Part shown: one piece after another, positions 49,524 through 57,882 of the stretch
How the letters are laid out: the number at the start of each line of letters is the position of its first letter
How positions within the stretch are numbered: position 1 is the first letter of the stretch
NCBI RefSeq assembly: GCF_042429435.1
Contig: NZ_JBHMAF010000188.1
DNA length: 64,000 nt
Origin: Ectobacillus funiculus
GTDB lineage: Bacteria > Bacillota > Bacilli > Bacillales > Bacillaceae_G
Direction: 5' to 3' (one strand)
Translations under genes and position numbers: made by a program
The notes under the pieces: model-generated
Database searches by the model: none
Told to the model about the DNA's origin: nothing
The model's input: the letters and a program-made list of their open reading frames with translations, nothing else

Positions 49524-49559
49524 GCCTTACTCCTCCTTTTTAAGTCTCGTATGTATGAC

Positions 49560-50696
49560 TTAGAAATTTTTTGCATTCGGTTTGTTAAAGCCGTATTGCT
49601 CGAAGAACTCTTCACGGAAATCGCCAAGACGATCTTCTCGAATGGCTTGTCTCACCTGCTCCATTAATTTTAACAGAAAATGAAGATTATGATAAGACGT
49701 TAAACGAATTCCAAATGTTTCGTCGCATCGAATTAGATGACGGATGTACGCGCGTGAATAATTGCGGCACGTATAGCAATCGCATTTCGGATCAAGCGGT
49801 CCGAAATCTCGTGCAAACTTTGCATTTTTAATAACGAGACGGCCTTCGCTCGTCATGCAAGTTCCGTTTCGGGCAATGCGCGTCGGCAGCACACAATCAA
49901 ACATATCGATACCACGAATTGCGCCGTCAATTAATGAGTCGGGCGATCCCACTCCCATTAAGTAACGCGGTTTGTTTTCTGGAAGAAGCGGCGCTGTAAA
50001 GTCCAGCACACGATTCATCACATCCTTTGGCTCCCCAACAGATAATCCACCGATTGCGTAGCCTGGGAAGTCGAGCGAAATTAAATCCCGCGCACTTTGA
50101 CGGCGCAGTTCCTCGTACTCGCCACCTTGTACAATACCAAACAACGCTTGGTCATGCGGACGCTCATGCGCCGTTAGACACCGTTCCGCCCAGCGGCTTG
50201 TCCGCTCTACAGAACGCTTCATATATTCATATTCAGCCGGGTACGGCGGACATTCATCAAATGCCATCATGATATCCGCACCGAGTGCATTTTGGATCTG
50301 CATCGCTTTTTCCGGAGACAAGAACAATTTATCCCCATTCAAGTGATTGCGAAAATGCACACCCTCTTCTTCAATTTTACGAAACTCGCTTAAGCTAAAT
50401 ACTTGAAAGCCGCCAGAATCTGTTAAAATGGCACGATCCCAGTTCATAAACTTGTGCAATCCGCCTGCCTCGCGCACAATTTCATGCCCAGGACGAAGCC
50501 ATAGATGATACGTATTACTCAAAATAATACCTGCCTGCATTTCTTTCAGTTCTTCCGGCGACATCGTTTTTACAGTAGCTAATGTGCCAACAGGCATAAA
50601 AATGGGCGTTTCAAATGAACCGTGCGGCGTGTGCACGCGTCCTAGTCTTGCACCTGTTTGCTTACATTTCTTAATAAGTTCATACTTTACTGCCAT
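49560..50696 (-). CDS. tgt: Queuine/preQ1 tRNA-guanine transglycosylase
   Basis: A 378-residue TIM-barrel enzyme. The active-site Asp lies in ILTDSGGFQVFSL, the second Asp in MFDCVLPTRIARNG, and the zinc ligands in CDCYTCRNY with a later His. It exchanges G34 for preQ1 in tRNAs with GUN anticodons. It follows queA, which acts next in the pathway; repeat fragment R17 lies between them. Confidence 0.97.
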   Translation of the reverse strand: MAVKYELIKKCKQTGARLGRVHTPHGSFETPIFMPVGTLATVKTMSPEELKEMQAGIILSNTYHLWLRPGHEIVREAGGLHKFMNWDRAILTDSGGFQVFSLSEFRKIEEEGVHFRNHLNGDKLFLSPEKAMQIQNALGADIMMAFDECPPYPAEYEYMKRSVERTSRWAERCLTAHERPHDQALFGIVQGGEYEELRRQSARDLISLDFPGYAIGGLSVGEPKDVMNRVLDFTAPLLPENKPRYLMGVGSPDSLIDGAIRGIDMFDCVLPTRIARNGTCMTSEGRLVIKNAKFARDFGPLDPKCDCYTCRNYSRAYIRHLIRCDETFGIRLTSYHNLHFLLKLMEQVRQAIREDRLGDFREEFFEQYGFNKPNAKNF

Positions 50697-50762
50697 AAAA
50701 TAGCTCCTTCCTGTTCACATGCAAAAGAAAAACAATTCGTACTATATAGCAACTAACCCCAT

Positions 50763-50826
50763 CAAAAATTTCTCGCTACGTCGAAAGGTCTTCCAGCTAG
50801 AAATTTATACTTTCCTACAGTGTTAA
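50763..50826 (-). repeat. Dispersed repeat, fragment R17
   Basis: Only the half opposite the hairpin is present, with an intact TTTCT/AGAAA stem. Its outer edge GTGTTAAA contains the queA stop codon (50823-50825). Because the hairpin half is missing, this copy should not stop queA-tgt transcription. Confidence 0.82.
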
Positions 50827-51848
50827 ATTAACAGCATCGCATCTCCAAAGCTGAAGAAGCGATATTTTTCCTTCACCGCTTCCTCATACGCATGAATTAC
50901 ATGCTCTCTCCCTGCAAGCGCACTAATGAGCATAATAAGCGTCGATTTCGGCAAATGAAAATTTGTAATGAGTCCATCAATTGCTTTAAATTGATAACCC
51001 GGATAAATGAAAATATCCGTCCAGCCGGAAACAGCGCGGAATTCACCGAATTGAGATGCAATTGTTTCAAGCGTACGCGTGGACGTTGTCCCGACCGTAA
51101 TAATGCGTCCGCCATCTTGCTTCACGCGATTTAACAGCGCAGCTGTCTCTTCAGACATATGATAGTATTCCGAGTGCATCTCATGCTCTTCGATCGCACT
51201 AGCTGCTACTGGACGAAATGTTCCAAGTCCAACATGGAGCGTAATAAAAGCGATATGCACACCGCGATCGCGAATCAGCTGCAAAAGCTCTTCTGTGAAA
51301 TGCAGACCCGCAGTTGGTGCTGCCGCTGAGCCAACCTCGCGCGCAAATACAGTTTGATAACGATCGCGATCCTCTAGGCGTTCTTTAATATAAGGAGGAA
51401 GCGGCATTTCGCCAAGTTCATCCAGAATTTCATAGAAAATGCCCTCATACGAAAATTGCAGCAATCGCCCGCCTTGCTCCCCTATACCAGTGCATATCGC
51501 CTTCAGTCTACCCTCACCAAACGACAGTACAGTTCCTTCCTTCACACGCTTTGCCGGCTTAACAAGCGTTTCCCAGCAATCATTCTCTTCCTGCTTTAGA
51601 AGCAAAACTTCAATATGCGCACCTGTATCCTCTTTTACACCGTAAAGACGTGCAGGCATTACTTTTGTTTCATTTAGTACAAGACAATCTCCTGGATTTA
51701 AGTATGAAAGAACATCAGCAAAATGCTTATGCTCAATCTCACCGCTTTGCCGATGCAGTACCATTAGGCGGGAGCTTTCACGTTTTTCTAGCGGTGTTTG
51801 AGCAATAAGCTCCTCCGGCAATTCAAAATCAAATAAACTAATATCCAT
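50823..51848 (-). CDS. queA: S-adenosylmethionine:tRNA ribosyltransferase-isomerase
   Basis: A 341-residue QueA of normal length, with the family start MDISLFDFELPEELIAQTP and the motifs GSAAAPTAGLHFT and ITNFHLPKSTL. It transfers the ribosyl part of SAM to preQ1-tRNA to make epoxyqueuosine. It follows the DUF2905 gene by 14 bases and precedes tgt. The stop codon overlaps repeat fragment R17. Confidence 0.97.
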   Translation of the reverse strand: MDISLFDFELPEELIAQTPLEKRESSRLMVLHRQSGEIEHKHFADVLSYLNPGDCLVLNETKVMPARLYGVKEDTGAHIEVLLLKQEENDCWETLVKPAKRVKEGTVLSFGEGRLKAICTGIGEQGGRLLQFSYEGIFYEILDELGEMPLPPYIKERLEDRDRYQTVFAREVGSAAAPTAGLHFTEELLQLIRDRGVHIAFITLHVGLGTFRPVAASAIEEHEMHSEYYHMSEETAALLNRVKQDGGRIITVGTTSTRTLETIASQFGEFRAVSGWTDIFIYPGYQFKAIDGLITNFHLPKSTLIMLISALAGREHVIHAYEEAVKEKYRFFSFGDAMLLI

Positions 51849-51862
51849 AATTCCACCTATTC

Positions 51863-52063
51863 CTATTTAAATCTTCCTATTACATACAAAATAAGCGACA
51901 ATACAATACTAATTAAAATGAATGTTACAATGGGAAAGTAAAAAGTAACATTTCCTTTTTTAACTAAAATATCCCCCGGAAGCTTGCCGATAAGCCTCCA
52001 AACAAGACCGATCACAATAAACAAAACACCGAGAGTCAAAAATAATTTTGAAAAATCCATCAT
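51863..52063 (-). CDS. DUF2905 family small membrane protein
   Basis: A 66-residue protein with two hydrophobic segments and the family motif GKLPGDILVKKGNVTFYFPI between them. It overlaps the ruvB stop by four bases and lies before queA, a common Firmicute arrangement. Its function is unknown. Confidence 0.85.
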   Translation of the reverse strand: MMDFSKLFLTLGVLFIVIGLVWRLIGKLPGDILVKKGNVTFYFPIVTFILISIVLSLILYVIGRFK

Positions 52064-53061
52064 TGCTTCGGTGCCTCTCGCTGAAAATGCTCATATGCCA
52101 AAGAGGTAGCGATGCGTCCACGCGGCGTACGCTGCAGAAAACCGATTTGTAATAAGTACGGCTCGTATACGTCCTCAATTGTATGCGCCTCTTCACCGAT
52201 TGTCGCTGCTACTGTTTCCAAACCGACTGGACCACCCCGAAATTTATCAATAATGCCAAGTAATAACTTATGGTCAATATGATCCAAACCGAGCTTGTCG
52301 ACCTGAAGCAGTTCTAGCGCTGTTTGGGTAATTTCAAAGGTAATAATGCCGTTTCCGCGCACCTGAGCAAAATCCCGTACACGGCGCAGCAAACGGTTAG
52401 CGATACGCGGGGTTCCGCGTGATCTTCTTCCGATTTCATGAGCAGCCGATGCTTCAATTTCAATCGTAAACACATCTGCTGTTCGTTCAACGATATGGGA
52501 CAACTGATTCACGTCATAATATTCCAAGCGGCTTAACACACCGAAACGATCACGCAGCGGGGCGCTGAGCGCGCCAGCACGCGTCGTTGCACCTACGAGA
52601 GTAAATGGCGGCAAATCCAAGCGGACTGATCGGGCAGAAGGACCTTTTCCAATCACAATATCAAGACAAAAATCCTCCATTGCCGGATAGAGTACTTCCT
52701 CCACTGTACGCGGCAAACGATGAATTTCGTCAATAAACAAAACGTCTCCTGGCTCAAGAGCCGTTAGCACCGCCGCCAGATCACCGGGACGCTCAATTGC
52801 CGGGCCTGATGTCGTGCGTATATGCACTCCCATCTCCACTGCTATAATATTTGCTAAAGTTGTTTTCCCTAATCCGGGTGGACCATACAATAAAACATGA
52901 TCGAGTGTTTCCTCTCGCAATTTTGCAGCTTCAATGAAAATTTCTAAATTATGTTTTACTTTTTCCTGACCGATATATTGCTTTAACGTTTGCGGTCTGA
53001 GCGAGTATTCCGATTCAGTATCCTCAAATACCGCTTCCCCAGAAACGAGACGTTCGTCCAC
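52060..53061 (-). CDS. ruvB: Holliday junction branch migration ATPase RuvB
   Basis: A 333-residue AAA+ motor with Walker A YGPPGLGKTTL, Walker B LFIDEIHRL and the arginine-finger region LRDRFG. It drives branch migration with RuvA. I start at GTG 53061 (MDERLVSGEAV), eight bases from GAGG and matching known RuvB starts; the GTG three codons earlier overlaps the site. It overlaps or abuts ruvA. Confidence 0.97.
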   Translation of the reverse strand: MDERLVSGEAVFEDTESEYSLRPQTLKQYIGQEKVKHNLEIFIEAAKLREETLDHVLLYGPPGLGKTTLANIIAVEMGVHIRTTSGPAIERPGDLAAVLTALEPGDVLFIDEIHRLPRTVEEVLYPAMEDFCLDIVIGKGPSARSVRLDLPPFTLVGATTRAGALSAPLRDRFGVLSRLEYYDVNQLSHIVERTADVFTIEIEASAAHEIGRRSRGTPRIANRLLRRVRDFAQVRGNGIITFEITQTALELLQVDKLGLDHIDHKLLLGIIDKFRGGPVGLETVAATIGEEAHTIEDVYEPYLLQIGFLQRTPRGRIATSLAYEHFQREAPKQ

Positions 53062-53066
53062 GATCC

Positions 53067-53681
53067 TCACCTCTTACCGTTTAATAGAAGACGAAGTGCC
53101 TTTTTAATATATTCCTCGGTTGAAAGGGACTCTTTTTGCAGATCGGGCACAACGCGATTGATTTCGCGCTCCGCATAGCCAAGCACCTTCAGTGCCTCCA
53201 ATGCCTCCTCTAGCTCGCGGGCATTCCCCTCCTCATCAGGACGGGACGAGGCTGAAAATAAATCTGGCATAAAATCAGCCAACACATCTCCAAGCTTCCC
53301 CTTTAAATCAAGAATCATTTGCCGGGCTGTTTTCTTGCCGACACCTGGAAATTTCACAAGAAATGTCTCATTTTCCTGCTCAATCGCCTGCACAACCTGC
53401 TCAATTTGACCAGCTGCCAAAATAGCTAGCCCCCCCTTTGGTCCGATGCCTGAAACACCAAGCAGCTTCACAAACAAAGAACGCTCCTGTCTCGTCTGAA
53501 AGCCATATAAGGCCAATACATCTTCTCTAACGTACTGATATGTATAGACACGAACTGACTCCTTACTCGGTCGGAACGCATACGGATTTGGCGTCAAAAT
53601 TTGGTATCCGATTCCGTTATGATCAATCACAACGTATTCCGGTCCCGTATATTCCACGCTTCCTGTAATATATTCAAACAA
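53067..53681 (-). CDS. ruvA: Holliday junction DNA helicase subunit RuvA
   Basis: A 204-residue protein with an N-terminal OB fold, two helix-hairpin-helix motifs (GVSGIGPKGGLAIL, FPGVGKKTARQMI) and the C-terminal RuvB-binding domain. It starts with TTG (53681), seven bases after GAGAGG. It is the first gene of ruvA-ruvB-DUF2905-queA-tgt. Confidence 0.96.
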   Translation of the reverse strand: MFEYITGSVEYTGPEYVVIDHNGIGYQILTPNPYAFRPSKESVRVYTYQYVREDVLALYGFQTRQERSLFVKLLGVSGIGPKGGLAILAAGQIEQVVQAIEQENETFLVKFPGVGKKTARQMILDLKGKLGDVLADFMPDLFSASSRPDEEGNARELEEALEALKVLGYAEREINRVVPDLQKESLSTEEYIKKALRLLLNGKR

Positions 53682-53769
53682 GGTACGACCTCTCCCTTTT
53701 TAGTCATGACTTTCATTGTATCATAAGTTACCGAAAAAAGTACAAACACAGCGAGAGGTCTTAAATTTA

Positions 53770-53903
53770 TAAAGAAAACTCGCCGATTGGCGAGCCCTGC
53801 CCCCCGGGCGAAGACAGAGGCGTAGTTGCCCTTATACTTTATTCCTAAAATTTCTCGCTACGTCGAATTGGCATCGAGCTAGAAATTTATACTTCTTAAA
53901 GTG
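53770..53903 (-). repeat. Dispersed 134-bp repeat, copy R18
   Basis: Full-length unit of a tandem pair between bofC and ruvA. The hairpin and the TTTCTCGCT/AGCTAGAAA-type stem are intact. Confidence 0.93.
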
Positions 53904-54041
53904 TAAAGAAAACTCGCCGATTGGCGAGCCCTGCCCCCCGGGCGAAGACAGAGGCGTAGTTGTCCTTATACTTTATCCCTAAAATTTCTCGCTACGTCGG
54001 ACGGGCTCTCTGTTAAAAATTTGTACTTTCCTAAGGTATAA
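53904..54041 (-). repeat. Dispersed 134-bp repeat, copy R19
   Basis: Second unit of the pair, first to be transcribed after bofC. The hairpin is intact, while the last third (CGGACGGGCTCTCTGTTAAA) has drifted and lost stem pairing. Confidence 0.9.
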
Positions 54042-54042
54042 G

Positions 54043-54067
54043 AAAGAGACTAGCGGTCAGCTAGTCT
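54043..54067 (-). terminator. Terminator overlapping the bofC stop
   Basis: AGACTAGC and GCTAGTCT form an eight-pair stem with a five-base loop. On the minus strand it is followed by CTTTCTTAT. The bofC TAG lies inside the 5' arm. Confidence 0.8.
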
Positions 54068-54594
54068 TGCAAATTGGAGTAGCTTTTCATTTCCTCTAGT
54101 ACTTCTGCGAAACGCTCCTTTGACTGAATACGAATTCCCTTCTCAAGCTGCTGGCGGCGATCCGTCTTCAGCTTCTTCGTATCAATTTGAAAAAAGGATT
54201 GAATAACATGTTCACTATTTGGCATACCCTTAAAAATTTGCAAAATCCCTTCCTTTGAAACACCGAAATAACCGCTTGTTTTTAGTAAGGGAGATATATC
54301 ATTGATCCGCTTTTGTAAAACAATCTCTACATCATCACGATCAATAATTTGCCAATCCTTGTATTTACGCAGCACTTGTTCTATCTGCTGCGTTTTCTCT
54401 GTAAGCACCTCTTCACTCACTTCTCCATCTAAATATGTACGCTGCAAAATAACGGTTATGCGCGGCTCTTCATGAGAAGCATCCGGTCGCTTTGGGATTA
54501 TCGGCTCCATTGGCGCAGCCCATACATTTCCCTCATTTAACATAATGAAACAGGCGATCACTATTGTAAATATAGCCTTCATTATGACATCCAT
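54061..54594 (-). CDS. bofC: Forespore regulator BofC
   Basis: A 177-residue secreted protein with a signal sequence ending near residue 26 and the BofC domain (YFGVSKEGILQIFKGMPNSE). In B. subtilis BofC is made in the forespore and restrains SpoIVB, delaying pro-sigma-K processing. ATG 54594 (MDVIMKAIFTIVIACF) follows GAGGTG; the longer frame lacks a site. It lies next to ruvA as in B. subtilis. Confidence 0.9.
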   Translation of the reverse strand: MDVIMKAIFTIVIACFIMLNEGNVWAAPMEPIIPKRPDASHEEPRITVILQRTYLDGEVSEEVLTEKTQQIEQVLRKYKDWQIIDRDDVEIVLQKRINDISPLLKTSGYFGVSKEGILQIFKGMPNSEHVIQSFFQIDTKKLKTDRRQQLEKGIRIQSKERFAEVLEEMKSYSNLQD

Positions 54595-54727
54595 ACGAAT
54601 CACCTCTTTGAAGAGAATCGGGAAATAGCGCAAATACATATGTATTTTTGCCTGAATGGGTTATTTTATCCCCCTCTATAGTTATTTTCTCTACACATAA
54701 GAAAATGTAAACAAACTCGTACGAAAC

Positions 54728-54828
54728 ACACCGTTTTGGTGAAGACAGGGGCATAGTTGCACCGAGGCTCTTGCTACGTCGAATTCACTTCTGGCTGGAA
54801 ATTTATACTTTTTTACGGTGGAACAAAG
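54728..54828 (-). repeat. Dispersed repeat, degenerate copy R20
   Basis: Diverged copy after the YhcN-like gene. GAAGACAGGGGCATAGTTGC, GCTACGTCGAATTCACTTCT and GGAAATTTATACTTTTTTAC remain; the hairpin end and one stem arm are lost. Confidence 0.7.
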
Positions 54829-54830
54829 AG

Positions 54831-54861
54831 GAAATGGTAGCTTTGCCATTCCCTCTTTGTC
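54831..54861 (-). terminator. Hairpin after the YhcN-like gene
   Basis: ACAAAGAGG and CCTCTTTGT, with inner AATGG/CCATT, form a long stem. The tail on the minus strand is TCCACC, poor in T, so it may act mainly in RNA stability. Confidence 0.55.
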
Positions 54862-54865
54862 CTCA

Positions 54866-56044
54866 TTAATCCACTACGCGATGATAATCCGTACGAATTG
54901 AACGAAATAAATTCGTCATATCACGATTCATTTCGTTTGTCATGGCACCATTTTTCATTTTATTGCTCATATTACGCACGCGATCATACATCGTTTTTGT
55001 TACTGTCACATGAATGGTGCGTCCCTTTGCATACGGTTCAGCAACGCGCCGCACATCGTTTTCTAATGTTCCTGTTGCTGCGCCATTGCGCGGTTTAATC
55101 GCAACCAGAATATCATCTCCATATGTGACAGCTGCAACGCGATCTACATCACGTAAACCCTTCACGCGATTTTGAATCTTTTCCGCCGCAGCGCCTCCTC
55201 CATCAACATTGTAATCGCTGATCGTCATATTGCGTGTTGGATACCCATCATTTGTTAGATGTCCGTGATAGTTACGGGAACCGTAGTAGTTGTAGTTAGG
55301 GCCTTTATCCCCAAGCTGTTTCATTTTTTGATTCACTTTAGAATATTTTACATTCCCGTAATCATCTGTTTTCGTTCCGCGATTTGTGACACGATTTGCA
55401 TCATACGCCCGGTTATATTCCGTCATATCTGGGTTGCTATAACGATTTGTGACGCGGTTCATATTATAATCGCGTGTTCCTGTCCCGCCATCAATCTGAC
55501 CGGAACGTGTCATGTCAATGTTAGCAACACCAGAACCGTTAGTTCTGCCTACTCCAGCACCTGTACCGGTCATGCCGACTCCCGTGCCTGTTGCCCCAGC
55601 ACCTGAACGCGTTGTCCCAACATTTGTCATGCCAGCACCAGGATATGTGCCTGTACCAGTTATACCTGTATGTTCCCTATTACGATTCGACTCGTTCGTT
55701 CCCGTTTTTCTGAGGTGATTTGTAATATCGTTATCGCCAATACCTGTAAGCTGATTTCTTACATGTCTGCGCATTGCTGTCCCATCAGCCGTACCATCTG
55801 GGGTACCAGTCGCCTTGTTATAATAACCTACTCGGCTAGCATCCCAAGGATTAGCTCCTGGTATTACATCGTTACCGTACACATTGCGGTTTGCTTCATT
55901 GCGATATGTTACATTACGGTATTCACGTGTCGACATTTTATGTGCATTACGATTTTCCATAGCTGTGTCTTTATCAGTATTACAAGCAGTTAAAGCACCA
56001 ACGACGAACAACGATGTTGTCAGCAGCTTCCATTTGTTGTTCAA
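54866..56044 (-). CDS. YhcN/YlaJ-family spore lipoprotein, enlarged
   Basis: A 392-residue lipoprotein with the lipobox GALTACN at residues 16-22. The C-terminal third (GAAAEKIQNRVKGLRDVDRV, then VAIKPRN and VRRVAEPYAKGRTIHVTVT) is the YhcN/YlaJ sporulation domain. The middle third is low-complexity, rich in Gly, Thr, Asn and Arg (TGTGVGMTGTGAGVG), and makes the protein about twice the usual length. Such proteins sit in the spore membrane or coat. It starts with TTG, eight bases after AGAGGGGG, which lies in the 3' arm of a hairpin. Confidence 0.82.
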   Translation of the reverse strand: MNNKWKLLTTSLFVVGALTACNTDKDTAMENRNAHKMSTREYRNVTYRNEANRNVYGNDVIPGANPWDASRVGYYNKATGTPDGTADGTAMRRHVRNQLTGIGDNDITNHLRKTGTNESNRNREHTGITGTGTYPGAGMTNVGTTRSGAGATGTGVGMTGTGAGVGRTNGSGVANIDMTRSGQIDGGTGTRDYNMNRVTNRYSNPDMTEYNRAYDANRVTNRGTKTDDYGNVKYSKVNQKMKQLGDKGPNYNYYGSRNYHGHLTNDGYPTRNMTISDYNVDGGGAAAEKIQNRVKGLRDVDRVAAVTYGDDILVAIKPRNGAATGTLENDVRRVAEPYAKGRTIHVTVTKTMYDRVRNMSNKMKNGAMTNEMNRDMTNLFRSIRTDYHRVVD

Positions 56045-56052
56045 TACAAAGA

Positions 56053-56114
56053 CCCCCTCTGCTAAGTGAACATCAATACGATGCTCGTTCTTATCATGAC
56101 AAGCAGAGGGGGTT
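56053..56114 (-). terminator. nadE-side hairpin that contains the next gene's binding site
   Basis: ACCCCCTCTGCT (56053-56064) pairs perfectly with AGCAGAGGGGGT (56103-56114) around a 38-base loop. On the minus strand the 3' arm holds AGAGGGGGT, the binding site of the YhcN-like gene. The tail TCTTTGT is only weakly terminator-like. Confidence 0.7.
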
Positions 56115-56135
56115 TTTAAACTGTAATTATTTAAC

Positions 56136-56876
56136 TTAGAACTTTGGAGGAGCTGCTGCTAAATGACGTTTATGCTCGGAACGTGCATGCAGTCTTTCAA
56201 TAACTGCACGATCTTGCTCGGGAACTTCTTCGCCCTTTAGGTACTTGTCAATCATATTATACGTAGTACCCATTTCATTTTCATCGGTTTGCCCTTCCCA
56301 AAGACCAGCTGTCGGTGCTTTATGTATCACTTCATCCGGTACTCCGAGCAGGCGAGCCATTTCGCCCACCTCTCCCTTGGTAAAGTGTACAAGCGGCACA
56401 AGATCAACACCGCCATCGCCGTATTTTGTGAAATAGCCTGTATGCCATTCTGCCGCATTGTCCGTTCCAACAACTAGATAGTTAAAATTATTCGCAACCG
56501 CATATAAAGTAGTCATACGCAAGCGTGCTCTCGTATTGCCGTCTCCAAGACGAGCTTTCTCCTCATTCCATTCACCTGTTGCCTGAAGCTGCTTTTCAAC
56601 TTCACCAAACAATGCTTGATGTGTTTCTGTCAAGTTGATTACATAATGATCAATCCCAGAGCTTTCTACAACGCGTAACGCATCTTCCTGATCCTTTGGA
56701 TTGCTTTTGCAAGGCATAATTAAGCCGAGGGATTGGTCTGGGAACGCACGTTTAATTAAGTGCGTTACAACAGCTGAATCGATTCCTCCGCTAATACCGA
56801 CAATCGCACCGTTTGCATTTGCTTCCTTTACCTTTTGTTGGAGCCATTCCACTAGCTTCGCAATTTGATTTTCCAT
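56136..56876 (-). CDS. nadE: NH3-dependent NAD+ synthetase
   Basis: A 246-residue N-type ATP pyrophosphatase with the PP-loop GISGGIDSAVVTH and the NaAD-site segment VGTDNAAEWHTGYFTKYGDG. It lacks a glutaminase domain, so it uses ammonia. It completes NAD synthesis, whose first three steps (nadB, nadA, nadC) are encoded 4 kb away. In B. subtilis nadE lies elsewhere, so this closeness is a local feature. Confidence 0.95.
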   Translation of the reverse strand: MENQIAKLVEWLQQKVKEANANGAIVGISGGIDSAVVTHLIKRAFPDQSLGLIMPCKSNPKDQEDALRVVESSGIDHYVINLTETHQALFGEVEKQLQATGEWNEEKARLGDGNTRARLRMTTLYAVANNFNYLVVGTDNAAEWHTGYFTKYGDGGVDLVPLVHFTKGEVGEMARLLGVPDEVIHKAPTAGLWEGQTDENEMGTTYNMIDKYLKGEEVPEQDRAVIERLHARSEHKRHLAAAPPKF

Positions 56877-56913
56877 TTTCTGTTACCCCTTTTCTTAGAC
56901 TGGTTACCTGTAG

Positions 56914-57882
56914 TTATGTTATCACATTATATAATTTCTCAACAAATGCGAAGCGTAATTCATAGTTATTTTTCGTAAATAAAATAAGCTGTCGGCGGAA
57001 TTTCTCCTGTAAGAAGGACGGAAGCTCTAAAAAATAATCCCATTCCCTCATAATATCGCCTGGAAATATAAGAGCTAATAGAAAGGCTCTATTAAAAAGA
57101 AAGGGGTAAAGTTCCTTATATCGGGTCAATGCCGCAAATGACCAATTCAGAAAAGGAAGAATGCCATAGCAATATTTCACATAATCATACAAAATAGGCC
57201 CAAAGCTAACACAGTCAAAATCGATGAGGTACGTATGCTCTCCTCTAACAAAGTTATGCTCAATAACATCGCCATGAATAAACCCATATGGCTGCGAAGA
57301 CCAGTCAAAAGAATTTAACTCAGCTAAAGAGAACTCTGCCCAGCGGAGCAACTCACTTGTTATCTCACTGCCAATACAAGCTGAAATCAATGACGTATAT
57401 CGCTGAAACTTAAGTGTGCGCATCTGCCATTTTGCATTCCATTCAAGAAACGGCACTTGCGACAACAATTGGTTCGGCAGTTTAGCAGCGTAGCAATGAT
57501 ATTCATCAAGCGCTGCAGCGGCTTGCCGTCTGTTCTGTTCCTCATTAAAACGAAACACCCCTATATGCTGGATATATTGAAATAACAGCCAATACTTACC
57601 GTAAAAACAGCCATACTGTAGTCCGGACGGAAATGACCGTATATAAGAGGTAAGCCGGAAACCAGTTTGCTGCAGATGCTGCAGAAATATCATTTGCTTC
57701 CTTGCTTGTTCATACGTGCTGTACCCTTTCAATATATAAGATTCCACCTCACATCGAATCAAAAACACCGTCGGCCGCAACTGTACAATATACCGTACGT
57801 TTATCCCATGCCCCGTCAAGAAGAAAAAAAGGCGATCTGTTAATGCATCGCCTTTTTCCAGTTGGTGCTTATTCCGTTTCAT
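56914..57882 (-). CDS. CotS-like phosphotransferase-fold protein
   Basis: A 322-residue protein with an aminoglycoside-phosphotransferase/CotS kinase fold: the catalytic-loop-like IHGDVIEHNFV and metal-site-like YLIDFDCVSFGPILYDYVKY. The family includes spore coat kinases such as CotS and YsxE. It overlaps the end of safA in another frame by 14 bases, so the two are coupled and the product is likely a coat or cortex-layer protein. The N-terminal glycine loop is not obvious, so kinase activity is uncertain. The start is taken as ATG 57882; it has only a weak site. Confidence 0.72.
   Translation of the reverse strand: MKRNKHQLEKGDALTDRLFFFLTGHGINVRYIVQLRPTVFLIRCEVESYILKGYSTYEQARKQMIFLQHLQQTGFRLTSYIRSFPSGLQYGCFYGKYWLLFQYIQHIGVFRFNEEQNRRQAAAALDEYHCYAAKLPNQLLSQVPFLEWNAKWQMRTLKFQRYTSLISACIGSEITSELLRWAEFSLAELNSFDWSSQPYGFIHGDVIEHNFVRGEHTYLIDFDCVSFGPILYDYVKYCYGILPFLNWSFAALTRYKELYPFLFNRAFLLALIFPGDIMREWDYFLELPSFLQEKFRRQLILFTKNNYELRFAFVEKLYNVIT

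Noticed and set aside
53067..53070. GTG at 53070 as ruvB start, giving a four-base overlap with ruvA
   Set aside because: It sits directly against GAGG, and known RuvB proteins start at the MDERLVS position three codons later.
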